A stretch of 64,000 nucleotides of DNA from Rutpela maculata (lineage: Eukaryota > Arthropoda > Insecta > Coleoptera > Cerambycidae): assembly GCA_936432065.2 (NCBI GenBank), contig OW386289.2:168143348-168207347 (forward strand). Reading direction: 5' to 3'. Both the position numbers and the translations under genes were made by a program. Positions 1-10,072 of this stretch are shown one piece after another (positions within the stretch are counted from its first letter, which is position 1; each line of letters begins with the position of its first letter). The notes below the pieces were generated by a model that saw nothing but the letters and a program-made list of their open reading frames with translations, had not been told where the DNA came from and did not search any database.

Positions 1-3000
1 CTTATTTGCATGAGGTATTCCGTAGACATTGTCTACAGGATAATCCGATGTGTCGAACTGATGGATGTCTTTTTTAATGTACTTGTATATATCAACGTCG
101 CTAAATTCGTAAATTAAACTGTCTGTGTCAGTGTAAAGTAGTTTGGCTTGCTCACCGAATTCTTTTTTAATATAATCATAATGAAAATCGTAAAGAATAA
201 TTTTTGAAAGATCTAAAATGGCGAACCCCACATATATTGGCTTATCGAATTTAATTTTTAGTCGATTCATTTCAATAATAATCATATCCTCGCCGAAGAC
301 AGTCGAACTGTGAAAGTTCGGTTTCGCGAGCAGAGACTTGGCACCATATCTCCCCTCCCATTTAGTTACCAATTTAACATCTTTGTGCTTGCGGACATTC
401 TCCATTGTCTTTCCGAACACCGCATTGTTCATTAGCTTATAGAAATTTTTCTGAAACTCGTTACTTGCCTGTTTTCGTAAATCCGTATTTAAATCAATGT
501 ATTTCTTTAGCCACCGTGACTGTTTAAATTTTAAAATTCTATGTACCGTCTTGAGTTTTAATCCGCGTTCTAAACATTTTTTTAAAGTCCTATAATGCAT
601 TACATATCGCGTTTTATCTAACAGAGTGGTCATTAATTTTGAATGTTTTGAACCGGGCGGCACCATATGTTCTGGACACATCGGGAGATCCTTATGTAGC
701 TCATGTAATTCAAGTGGATACTCGATATCTACTTCCAAAATATAACCGATGTCTGACTCGTCCGATAAATTTGGAATATCTAAGGCATAAAATTGTTCGA
801 CGGGTACCCACTCGAAAGCACCTGTAGGTAGCGGAACAGACATCCCGGCTCCATACATGTTATTGATGTCAAAGTACATGATGTGAGTCTCTCTTTCGTC
901 GGGATTAAACGCATCCCCCATGTACTTGTTGTTAGCTTTCGAATATCTGTTAGATACCTGCGCTACACCGCCTCTCACGCCTTTTTCAATCATCAGTATC
1001 ATATCAATGTCTGTGAGAAGCTCTAAATTTTCTTTAGTTATTTTTAACATCGCGTCGAATGCCAGTCCCGGAGCAGTATAATAATTTAAAGCATCAAGTC
1101 CGTACGTCTGTATGCATGTCTCGCGGAAATTTTCAAATATATCAGCTAGCAGTAATACATCTGTTTTTAAATATATATCGGAATATTCTCCTAATGTCTT
1201 AATATCGAATTTATTCCAGATATTCATAGCGTGGTTATAATCGTCCTCTGTTATGTTTTCGTCAGTCAGTTTACTGTAAAATTCTTCTTTAGCCGGTAGA
1301 GATGTCTCGTCTAATTTTTCCCAAGAATTTAAATAATCATAAGGAAAAACACCTTTCCGCGTTAATAATTGAAATTGTTCGTCATTATTACAGTACGATT
1401 TAGTGATTCGTTTCTGCTCATCGTCGAGATAGGAAGCTAGTTTTTCGATTTTGTCTGCCATAAACCTAAACGAATCAATAAATCTCAGTTTAATTTTCGT
1501 ATCTTTAACTCGTTTAGTGAAAGAAATGTATTTTTCCTTATTAATCGGTAATAATGAAATTTGTCCGTCAAATGCCGTTGCTAGCTGTTTGATTATCAGG
1601 TGGCCGTCGTAACCTGATAAACAATGAAATATAACCGGAATCACGTGACTATCTTGATAATTAATGTTACATCTCATATGCGCCGGTCCCCTATAGTACC
1701 CAGTTAAATGATTGTGATCGGCTACTTTAATGTCCGTCTCTTTGAAGGGCCTCTCACAGATATGACAGACCTGCGCGAGATCGAATTCATTTTTTTGTGT
1801 CTCGTTTAACGATTCCATAGGTTTTATGTCGGACATGATTACATTAACTCGGTCTGAAATTTTTTCAAGTTCTTTAACAAACCAGTACTGACAGTCGGCG
1901 CCTCGGTACATTTTAAATTGTGATAGACTGTCATCATAGGAACATTTTAAGTAATACGCGACGCTAAAAGCCGTATGTTTCTGGTAATTTTGCGTATTTT
2001 GATTCGTGTTAGCATCACAGTCCTCTAAGATACATTCGAAATCGGCATAAATAGCGAACGGTACCCTTTCTTTATATCGGTAATTTTTAAATTTTAAAAA
2101 CTTTTCATCCTCGCCGGGTAATTCAATTTTGCATGTATTAGTTTTCGAATTGCAATCATTTGAATGCCGGTCTAGAAGTTCTTGAGTTGTAAAATGATTA
2201 AGACATCGGTTGCAAATAAATACTCGATGTCCGTCTGAAGATAGTTGTTTATTTAATAATCGAGACATATTCTTTATCCAAGCAAAATGATATTGCGCAG
2301 CATCAGTAAAATTATCGGCAGAATTCGTAGGAATCATTAATAAATTTACGACGCGTTCATAACTGTATTTACTTAAACATACCGGTAAAACTTCCCTTTT
2401 AACTACGGTGTATACGTTTATCGAAATATCATTTAAGCGTTCGAATTTTTTAATATTTCTTAATTCCATCGGAAACTCGATGCCATCATATTTCAAAACG
2501 TCCTCAAAATGAGGATATGAAGTTACTCTCTGCCCATCCTTTTTAGCTGGGTATAATGCCGAAACTACTGACCATAAGAAGCAATATTCGTCATTATTTT
2601 TAACGTTAATAACACACATTTTATTTTTTATAAAGCTTGGCATTTCAGCGTATGTTGATAATCCCACTGTTATAGGACAATATTTATTAACATTTACTCT
2701 TAGCCCGATAATTTCCGATAAGGCCCAGCCTGAATCTTTTCCTTGAAAGTCTTCTAGATGTTTCAATAACCGTTCGGATACATTTTCTTTATACCATTCC
2801 TTTAAATCCGTATTTAAGTCTATCACAGCGTTCCTTGTAGCAAAAGTTTTTAATTCCACTGTGCCATTAGTAGGCTGTACGAAGTTACATTCAAAAATAA
2901 CATTTACTTTAATTAGCCCATCTTTCAAACATTTTTTAATTTGAATAGAGAAGCTCCTAAACGCTTTTTTAAAAAATAATACCGGTTCTTTAATTTGTAC

Positions 3001-3363
3001 GTTAGTTATTATACCGGACTTAACACGATTTTTAAAACAAGATTCTACCTCTTGATATACTAAATATTTTCGTGCTGGCGGCTTTAAGGAACCGCCTAAT
3101 ATTTTATTTTTTAATTTTAATTTTTTCAATTGCTCTCGGTAGTATTTTAAAAGCGCTAAATTATTTTCCAATTTAAATATATTTTCACCTTTATTATCGA
3201 TATGAATTTTGATTTTAATTGCCTTGGCTACTAGTTTAATATTGCTATTAATTATCGAAATATGTTGGTCGATTTCATCATCGGTCTTTAAGAGCAGCAA
3301 TGATTTTTTAGTTAAATTAATTATATCAGTACTGAGTTTAGATACGGTCTCGGTAGACGACAT
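1..3363 (-). CDS. Polinton/adintovirus-type protein-primed family B DNA polymerase (C-terminus beyond window)
   Basis: I read this frame triplet by triplet: 1121 codons from ATG at 3363 to base 1 without a stop, and an in-frame TGA at 3370-3372 fixes the 5' limit. Visible in order: a conserved N-terminal CFLWSVVSALY block (Cys261), a C2HC finger-like cluster (Cys384, Cys387, His400, Cys404), exonuclease I YADFE (Asp441), an endonuclease VII-like CHIC...DHNHLTG...CN cluster (533-566), exonuclease II SGYD (Asp586), exonuclease III YLKTD (Tyr731, Asp735), polymerase motif A FDINNMYG (Asp832), motif B KLMNNAVFG (976-984) and motif C YTDTDS (1077-1082). This is the protein-primed DNA_pol_B_2 plan, expected to replicate a linear dsDNA element using exonuclease and polymerase activities. 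The usual Asn of exonuclease II (HNLSGYD in relatives) is Cys581 here. The thumb and C-terminus lie outside the window. No packaging or integrase gene is visible, so an isolated polymerase relic or a bidnavirus-like source remain alternatives. The open frame suggests a young insertion or retained function. Confidence 0.93.
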   Translation of the reverse strand, partial: MSSTETVSKLSTDIINLTKKSLLLLKTDDEIDQHISIINSNIKLVAKAIKIKIHIDNKGENIFKLENNLALLKYYREQLKKLKLKNKILGGSLKPPARKYLVYQEVESCFKNRVKSGIITNVQIKEPVLFFKKAFRSFSIQIKKCLKDGLIKVNVIFECNFVQPTNGTVELKTFATRNAVIDLNTDLKEWYKENVSERLLKHLEDFQGKDSGWALSEIIGLRVNVNKYCPITVGLSTYAEMPSFIKNKMCVINVKNNDEYCFLWSVVSALYPAKKDGQRVTSYPHFEDVLKYDGIEFPMELRNIKKFERLNDISINVYTVVKREVLPVCLSKYSYERVVNLLMIPTNSADNFTDAAQYHFAWIKNMSRLLNKQLSSDGHRVFICNRCLNHFTTQELLDRHSNDCNSKTNTCKIELPGEDEKFLKFKNYRYKERVPFAIYADFECILEDCDANTNQNTQNYQKHTAFSVAYYLKCSYDDSLSQFKMYRGADCQYWFVKELEKISDRVNVIMSDIKPMESLNETQKNEFDLAQVCHICERPFKETDIKVADHNHLTGYYRGPAHMRCNINYQDSHVIPVIFHCLSGYDGHLIIKQLATAFDGQISLLPINKEKYISFTKRVKDTKIKLRFIDSFRFMADKIEKLASYLDDEQKRITKSYCNNDEQFQLLTRKGVFPYDYLNSWEKLDETSLPAKEEFYSKLTDENITEDDYNHAMNIWNKFDIKTLGEYSDIYLKTDVLLLADIFENFRETCIQTYGLDALNYYTAPGLAFDAMLKITKENLELLTDIDMILMIEKGVRGGVAQVSNRYSKANNKYMGDAFNPDERETHIMYFDINNMYGAGMSVPLPTGAFEWVPVEQFYALDIPNLSDESDIGYILEVDIEYPLELHELHKDLPMCPEHMVPPGSKHSKLMTTLLDKTRYVMHYRTLKKCLERGLKLKTVHRILKFKQSRWLKKYIDLNTDLRKQASNEFQKNFYKLMNNAVFGKTMENVRKHKDVKLVTKWEGRYGAKSLLAKPNFHSSTVFGEDMIIIEMNRLKIKFDKPIYVGFAILDLSKIILYDFHYDYIKKEFGEQAKLLYTDTDSLIYEFSDVDIYKYIKKDIHQFDTSDYPVDNVYGIPHANK

Positions 3364-3404
3364 ACTGTTTCAATTAGACAACCGTTCACCGCGAGAGATA
3401 AACA

Positions 3405-3466
3405 GCTAATGATCGAGGTGGGGAGATGACGCTGCTTTTATACTCGGCGGCCGAGGGTCACGTGAC
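3405..3466 (-). promoter_or_regulatory. Core promoter of the DNA polymerase gene
   Basis: On the minus strand a TATAAAA box occupies 3442-3436. A TCATTAG initiator-like site lies at 3412-3406 with its A at 3410, so the TATA box starts 32 bases upstream of the likely start site, which is the normal insect spacing. Just upstream are an imperfect palindrome (CTCGG...CCGAG, 3443-3455) and a perfect palindromic E-box GTCACGTGAC at 3457-3466. The predicted 5' leader to the ATG at 3363 is about 47 bases. The promoter call is inference from spacing and motif quality. Confidence 0.65.
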
Positions 3467-3666
3467 TTTGCAGTGAACGATTTCTAAAAGGCCCCCGAAT
3501 TTTCATAATCTGTTCGTCTTTTACATATAAAACAATGTTAAATTGCTATATCGCTGCGGGGTGGCTACATATTCCCATAAGAAACCATGTATTGTAAGAC
3601 ACAAAATTCTTCGCATGCATCTTTACCGTATACCTATCTTATGTTAGTAGACTATCAGAAATGATT

Positions 3667-4029
3667 TCATTTGTTTACATTAACAATTTCTCGGAATCCG
3701 ATAACAGCTCTGCATTATATTCTTATTAAATTGAAATCTAAACGTAGAGAAGCGAATGAATATTTATCTTATATAAAACTCGGGCTAAAGAGACTTGTCT
3801 GAAAAGCGTTTATATTGGGTCTCGATATTTCCTTTGATCTAGCCGCTGTAGTTATCTAAAGGTAATTAATCACGTTTTAAATATACATATAGCCGTAGGC
3901 AGTCGCATTTATTTACATTAACAATTTCCTGGAATCCGATAACGTCTCTGCATTTGGTCACAGTTTTACATTGAAATCTTAACATATAGAAGTAAATGAA
4001 TATTTATCTCATAATTATAAGACTTGTCT
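3667..4029. repeat. Two diverged direct repeats upstream of the polymerase
   Basis: The segments 3667-3800 and 3907-4029 share a series of blocks in the same order: TTTACATTAACAATTTC, GGAATCCGATAAC, CTCTGCATT, ATTGAAATCT, GAATGAATATTTATCT and AGACTTGTCT. This is a direct duplication with a period near 235-240 bp. Its position within 700 bp of the polymerase promoter suggests it belongs to the virus-like element, perhaps to a terminal region, but I see no matching inverted copy. Confidence 0.7.
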
Positions 4030-4250
4030 ATTTAATCTCAATGATGGACGTCAGTAGCCATTTTCTTAACGCCCACTAACGTAAACATACAATACTATTA
4101 GTCAATAAACGGCAGCCATCTTATTTTAGACACACCCTGTATACTCTCAGCCACGTCCTTTTAGATATAATCTCTTATCTAAGCTCGGGGATTGGATCTC
4201 CCATCTCCCCCCTCCCATTAGGTCCTATCACCTATCATCTAAGAAGATCC

Positions 4251-4339
4251 CACCTCACACTACAACCTAGATAATAGGATCTATCATCTAGCATTATCTC
4301 ACCTCACACTAGAACCTAGATCATAGGATCTATCATCTA
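4251..4339. repeat. Tandem 49-bp repeat, two units
   Basis: Two units beginning CACCTCACACT at 4251 and 4300 each continue through AACCTAGAT.ATAGGATC and TATCATCTA. Further partial units (CCTATCACCTATCATCTAAG) occur in the preceding 30 bases. Between 4340 and 4900 I see only a short GC-rich patch (about 4345-4420) and AT-rich sequence without a recognised gene. Confidence 0.65.
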
Positions 4340-4904
4340 TCACCTGCGCACCCCCCGCGGGGCTGCAGGCGTGCTGACGTCACAGCTACAGCCGCAGCTC
4401 CAGCTTGACCTTGAATTGCGCTCATATTGGTACTGTATAACTACTTCAATAATAAATGATAAATATGTATCCACTGCTTTTCCCATAGCCTACTTTTAGC
4501 TTCTACATAACTTTAAATATTAATTCGCAAAAAATAATTTCTATGCAGTTTTAATTGCATGGTTCAAAATAAAATACTAATTTATTGAAAAACTGGCAAG
4601 TTTCAAAAAAATAATTTTATATTCCTGAAATTTGGTATAGAGGTATAAAATTGCATTCTAAATAACTTTTCATAATTTAATTTTTCATATTTTGAAAAAT
4701 AAAGGTACTTTATTAGTGGTGATTTTTACAACTTTGTTTATAAAACACCCTGTAGAACACCAAATCAAGTCATTTTTGGTATACTTTAGTTTTACAACAA
4801 GCAGGATTCAATCCCCAAATACCATTCCAAAACTCCAAAATTTTTGGTCCATTACACCTCTTGTTACATCTATCCTGGGACACACTGTATGTGAAATATT
4901 ATTG

Positions 4905-5174
4905 TGCTCCATCACTCTGTATATTTTTCACTGAAAGTATAACCCATTTTTTCACTGGCAATAGCGTCAACTAACTATGAAAAATTCTTATTTCCCGTCA
5001 AGCAGGTTTGTAGCTATAACACTAACAGATAGACAGACATCAGACCGATAGACAGACTGAATTAAAAAAGACTTCAATTATCTGCATAGTCTGAAACGTG
5101 AAAATCCGAAAAAATCCCAGAGACTAATTTTTTCACGATTACAATACTTCCCTTCGGCAAAGAAGGGAAGTAAA
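4905..5174 (+). mobile_element. HINE/Helentron-like element, family B, 3' part
   Basis: It ends in a perfect-stem hairpin, ACTTCCCTTC...GAAGGGAAGT (5146-5172), followed by AAA, as Helentron-associated elements do. It carries a degenerate GACA/GATA microsatellite at about 5028-5058. It aligns by eye with a second copy at 30810-31077, including TAACCCAT, CATAGTCTGAAACGTG and AAAATCCGAA. The 5' boundary is unclear. Family knowledge (DINE-1-like: subterminal inverted repeat, GTCY-type microsatellite, terminal hairpin) supports the class. Transposition proteins would be supplied in trans. Confidence 0.6.
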
Positions 5175-5179
5175 CATCC

Positions 5180-6470
5180 AATCCTCGTAAAAAACAGCAG
5201 ACCTTTTTAAAAGGGTCATCCCCAGCTCGCCACCAGGTGTTTGTATTGACAGACAGTGAAGTAATTAAAACAATAAAACGAATCTCCAAATAAACCCCAA
5301 AACGTATCTTTTGTTTTTATACCTTACCGTAAAACCCTAACAGAGTAAAATAAACAGAAATAAATATCCCAATGAATACATAAAACTGTTTACCTTTTCA
5401 CCGACAAATGCATCAAATAGGTGATAAAACTTTTATAGCAAGCAAACCGTCAAACCTTGATGTCACGCCTTGATGAACTAATTAATAGCTCACTATAAAC
5501 ACATAAAAATTAAAGTTTACAAATTGAAACGGCTATAAAATTTAGGTATCTCCGACGGCGCATGATTGCCGGAGCACGTGCTTCGTCGCGGCGCTAAACT
5601 CCGCCAAACTCAGTTATCACCTCACTGCCGTCGGGGTTTGGTGCCCTTCCTGGCACGATATCGCGACCGATTCGCGCGTATTTTGGACAAGTTTTGTTGA
5701 TAGTTTGTTGTTAAAATTTTACCTGCTGTCGATTAAGGTAAAAGTTTTTGTCAATGCTAGTTTTAGAGTGTTCTTGGTGTAAGTAGTTTTTTTGTACAGA
5801 AAAATATTTTGAAAAATAATAATGTATTATTTTGGAAAAGAAGTTGCTGCAAATGGTTTTTTCAATTATTCCTGGCATTTCGCGCAATTAATGAAAACTA
5901 AAACGTTTTTAGGTTTCCCCCCAACTTTTGGAAATTCATTGAATTTAATATTAATATTAGTAATATTTTTGAGTTTTAATATTGCAAATATATGGGTTAA
6001 AAATCGACGATGGCTGAAGGAGGTCAAGACATAGCTCGGAGTTGACAATAGATCCTCCCAATGTTACAGTTGGTTCGATTTCTACTAGCGTAAAAAATCG
6101 TCAGATTTTTCTGGTATACTTGGAATACCTACTTGTGGTGTAGTGTAAGTTAAAAAGGCAAAAAGTGTCAAAAAAATCATTGGTATTCTTAATTTTAACC
6201 ATATCCCGATGATATCAACTTGATTAACGAAATACTCGGCCGTATACTGTACAACATTTTTGTAGAGGCTATTCAACAAATACGTTTGCAAAATGAGCAA
6301 TTTTTAACCCCCTTCCCCTTCCTATTATACTTTTAAAAAATATATTCTGCTAATTAGTGTACCTTGTACCAAACCTAGAATGTTAAATATAACTTTTTTT
6401 GTCAGAACGATCACTTTTTATGACCCCCCCCTCCCCCTTACCATTCATTTTGCCACATTTTTAGTAACCC
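5180..6470. other. Unassigned stretch with a GC-rich island and a 70-codon frame
   Basis: Bases 5545-5700 are strikingly GC-rich for this window and contain several CG dinucleotides and the imperfect palindrome CCGACGGCG...CGCCGG-like block, as in a promoter or 5' leader. Downstream, 5822-6034 (+) encodes a 70-residue frame starting MYYFGKEVAANG with a hydrophobic stretch at about residues 40-55 and a basic end. I do not recognise it, and it could be chance. No RT in the same orientation follows it, so a LINE 5' leader is only a guess. Confidence 0.3.
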
Positions 6471-6479
6471 CTTCCCCAT

Positions 6480-7215
6480 TAAAAGCGAACGTATTTGTTA
6501 AATGGCCCCTTATAGAATATTCGAAAATATCGCAGTTCCTTTCTTGTAGGTACATTTTTTTTAAACTGAATTTTGTTTTTACTTAGAGAAAGTTCATTGG
6601 AATTAAAGCAATGTCCAGCTTTAACTGAAGCATCATACAATTTTACAAAAACTGTAGCTATGGGTTTTCCTGATGAGCGCAAAGTGATATTGTCTGAAAA
6701 TAATGTGTAATCAGGAAGTCATTTTCAAATGGGAGATTATTTATGAATATTAGGAAAAACAGATAAGGTCTTAGCACTGACTTCTGTAGTACTTCGACTC
6801 TTGTTTTTACATACATTTTTACTCATTGGTGCTTATTTTCAAGATAAGTTTTAAGTAGCTGAATGCTGCGATTATCAAAATTATATAGTTCTAGCCTGAT
6901 TAGTGGTTCACGCGAGACACAGTCAAATGCTCTCCTTAAATCACAGAAAGTTAGTTCTGTGTATTCTACATTTTCGAATGATTTAGTTATTTTTGTTTTT
7001 AAATCTAACATACGTAATGATCCTCTGATTTTTTATGAATCCATGTTGGCTGTTTGTAAAGATACTTTTATTTTGAAAGCAGAAATACATTTTTCAAAAA
7101 TTAGCAGTAAAAGTATAGGCCTATAGTTGAATATAACGTCAGTATATTTACGGATTATTAAGGCTTACTTCAAACTATTGGGGAAGTTTCCTTCTTTAAA
7201 ACAGTTATCAATTTA
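6480..7215 (-). pseudogene. Non-LTR retrotransposon RT relic (jockey/CR1-like)
   Basis: Reading the minus strand from 7215 down in shifting frames gives KEGNFPNSLK, NYRPI, then YTELTFCDLRRAFDCVS (motif A region, expected LCDLSKAFD), LYNFDNRSIQLLKTYL, and near 6600 GHCFNSNELSLSKNKIQF (expected WFxxNxLxLNxxKTQ). The order matches the fingers and palm of jockey-like RTs. There are several stops and frameshifts, and the YADD block is not intact, so it is dead. Its 5' side is cut by the Helentron at 7277. Confidence 0.8.
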
Positions 7216-7276
7216 TCTAGTGAAACCTAAATTAAATTTGATATGCCTATATTAATTTCGTACATTTTTATTTTCT

Positions 7277-7730
7277 TTTTACTTCCACATCCAGTGGAAG
7301 TATGGTAACGAGAAAAAGAAATTGAAAATTTTTATTGTTCAGATAGGCGTAGCGTGTCATGAAACGTCGAGATTTTAAGTTTGAGCGAAAAAAAATTTCT
7401 TTCTCTCGTTCTGTGTCTGTAACTTTTTTGTGCGCACGATTACTCTGGAACCGTTTAAGAATTGACTTAAAATTTGGTACACGTATGCACTTTAACAGGA
7501 TCTGGAACTAGATTATATTTTGGGGGGTAAATTGGGGTAAATAGGTAAATCAAGCAGGTAAAGTTCCATTAAATTGCTATTTAGTATATACAGAAGAAGC
7601 TAAGTTCCCAAAAAATTTGTTGGCATCAGCCACCCCCATTACCATCCCCACCCCACTACCGATACAAAATTTTTCGGTTGGATAGAATTTTTTAGAGAAT
7701 TTATCTCCACAATACAAAATTTTTGGTTTA
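7277..7730 (-). mobile_element. Helentron-like family A element, internally deleted
   Basis: The hairpin end ACTTCCACATCCAGTGGAAG begins at 7281. It is followed by the family hallmarks: CATGAAACGTCGAGATTTTA, TGCGCACGATTACTCTGGAA, GACTTAAAATTTGGTACACG and a run of CCCCCA pyrimidine-rich sequence. The part after the CCACTACCGAT block is deleted, so the 5' end is compressed. Strand is given with the hairpin as the 3' end. Nothing recognisable follows in 7731-8066. Confidence 0.8.
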
Positions 7731-8066
7731 GGAATATTTAAGATTTCACTTTAGGTAAAGAATCTACTTTGTTTCTTTTATTATTTTTCAATAGATATTG
7801 GGCAATATTTATGAATTAGTGCAGGTATTAGGGGAAAAGTTGACAAAATTTATTTTGTTTGTAGATTTTTCACTTAGATCGTTGATGGTGTTTCGCAGTT
7901 TTTTTTTAATTTTTTTGCATTTTTAGTTAAATAATGTAACATTTAAGGATTGTTAGATATTAGCTAATGTGCGCGTTTTTCTTGAAATTTTTCTTTTACT
8001 TATCTAGTTCCGGTGATGGATACTGTTTATTTTTGATAGTCTAATGAATTTAATTTCTCTCATATT

Positions 8067-9294
8067 CTACTTCCACAACCACTTACCTATTGGAGTGAAT
8101 ATTAGCAACGGTAAAAAAAATGATTTTTTTAATTAAAATAGGCTTAGAATATCATGAACCTTTGAGATTTTAAGTTCGAGCAAAAGAAAATCTGTCTGTC
8201 TACAGGGTGCGCCACTTAAAACTCCCCAGGCTTGTAACTTTCTTATTTTTTAAACGGAGACCATGTTGGGCACATCAAATTGTAGATATTTTTAAGGCAT
8301 TTAAGCATGTGTACAGAGTGATTTTTAAAAAATTGAAAAAATTGTTAATTTCCTTAAATATTTTTTTACCTCACCCCGTACATGAACTGCGTTAATGTTT
8401 TCTTATAAAGGTTTTAATTAGCTTCAATGTATGTTATTACGTCATATTCGAAATTCTTTTTCGTTTTAGAGAAAGAAATTAAAAACACTCTCTGATTTCA
8501 AACTGATTTTTTTTTAAATAACTTTGAAAAGAATGTAAATAATAATTTTATGCTTTATTTGTAAAAGACATATCACAAACAATATTCAACGTAACAAAAT
8601 AGCAACAGGCAACAAAAGAAATAAATATTTTTAAAAACAAAAAAATGTACTAAGTAAATAGGAAATTGCAAAATCTTTATTTTTAATTTTTTTTTATTTT
8701 AATAACATAAATTGAAGCTAATTAAAACTTTTATAAGAAAACATTAACACAGTTCATGTAAAGGGTGAGGTAAAAAAATATACAAAGAAATTAAGTTTCC
8801 TTTCTTAGCAATTTTTCCAAAAAAATTTTTAAATCACTCTGTGTGCATGTTTAAAGACTTTAAAAATGTCTACAATTTGATGTGCCCAACATAGTCATCG
8901 CTTCAAACATAAAAAAGTTACAAGTCTGGGGAGTTTTAAGTGGCGCACCCTGTATATGTCGGTCTGTAACTTTTTTTTGTGCGTACGATTGAGAGTTTCA
9001 TCTCCATTACCCCTCTCACCCCTCTCACCATTATTAAAGTGGTATAAAAAAAAAATAATAATAAAATAAAATTATAATGTAATGCGTGCACAAAAAGCCT
9101 GGACATTTTTTTTTTTTGGCATCAGTCCCCTCACTACTGATGTGGCATATCTTCTACTGGTTTTTGGGTTAAATGATTTCAAATGTATTTCAGAGTTTAG
9201 TGCAAATATTTTAGCAACATGTTTTTCATTATAAGAGACCTGGACACTGGACAGGAAATCTGGATTTGGAAGAAGTGATTCCTGGGGCAGTGGT
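8067..9294 (-). mobile_element. Helentron-like family A element, split by a MITE
   Basis: The 3' side starts at 8069 (TACTTCCACAACC; hairpin mutated). The body is interrupted at 8201 by a 750-bp foldback MITE and resumes at 8955 with TATGTCGGTCTGTAAC. The 5' end is at about 9262-9294 (GGATTTGGAAGAAGTGATTCC, mutated from GGATGTGGAAGTAGTGATTCC). Divergence from other copies is high, so it is one of the older insertions. Confidence 0.75.
8203..8952. mobile_element. Foldback MITE with TA target duplication, CAGGGTGCGCC ends
   Basis: It begins CAGGGTGCGCCACTTAAAAC and ends with the inverted copy. Arms of roughly 230 bp pair (8203-8430 with 8720-8952), for example ATGTTGGGCACATCAAATTG against its complement near 8890. 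TA flanks both sides (8201-8202, 8953-8954), as for Tc1/mariner mobilised elements. The middle is AT-rich with no coding remnant. It sits inside a Helentron, so it is younger than that copy. Confidence 0.88.
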
Positions 9295-9388
9295 TTTTTC
9301 ATATACTACAGGACTGGAAATTAGAATAATTTATTATTCGGTCATTTTCAATTTATTGAATTCTGTGAACACTCTGTAGATGCACAAT

Positions 9389-10072
9389 ATTACTTCCACA
9401 TCCAGTGAAAGTATAGTAATGACAAACAAATTTCAAAAACTTTAATTTTTCCAATAGGCTTAGAATGTCATGATTCGTCGAGATTTTAAGTTTGAACAAA
9501 AAAAAATTTGTCTGTCGTTCTGTCTGTAACTTTTTTTTGTACGCACGATTATTCTGGAACCGTTTAAGATATTGACTTGAAATTTGGTACACGCATATAT
9601 TTTAACCAGATATGAAACTAGATTATATTTTCATCCAATTCCGGTTGGGTGGTAAATTGGAGTAAATTGGGGTAAATGGGTAAATCAAGCAGATAAGAGT
9701 CCATAAAATTGGTATTTAGTAAGAGAAGCTAATGTCTCAAAAACATTTTTGGCATTAGCCCCCCCCCCCCCCCATTACTACCCCCGCCCCATTATAAAAG
9801 GGGGTGAAAAAAAATGTGATTTAGTGTATGTACAATAACCAAAGGCCTCATAGTATTTTTTTACTTCATCCATCCCCACTGCCACCCCCATATCACTACC
9901 CCCACCCCACTACCGATGTGGGATATCATTTTATGAGTTTTTAGTGTAGACGATTTCAAATATTATATTATTAAAGTTCCATAAACAAGTATTTCCACAT
10001 CAAAATTTTTTCATTGTGAGAGACCTGGGTAGAAAATCTGGATGGGGAAGTAGTGATTCCTTGGACTGCGGT
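9389..10072 (-). mobile_element. Helentron-like family A element, near full length
   Basis: It runs from ACTTCCACATCCAGTGAAAG (9392) through the CATGATTCGTCGAG block, a short GTCT tract, GACTTGAAATTTGGTACACG, three GGTAAATTGG-type repeats, a 15-base C run near 9760 and the end GGATGGGGAAGTAGTGATTCC...CTGCGGT. It lies only about 95 bp from the preceding family A copy. Confidence 0.85.

Noticed and set aside
639..827. Plus-strand open frame inside the polymerase
   Set aside because: It overlaps the 1121-codon minus-strand gene whose motifs are unmistakable. The plus frame shows no domain. The same applies to 3209-3409.
9751..9775. Long C-run and the G-run at 34562 as regulatory G-quadruplexes
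   Set aside because: The C-run falls in the variable purine/pyrimidine tract of a Helentron, and the G-run lies between elements with no gene nearby. No functional context.
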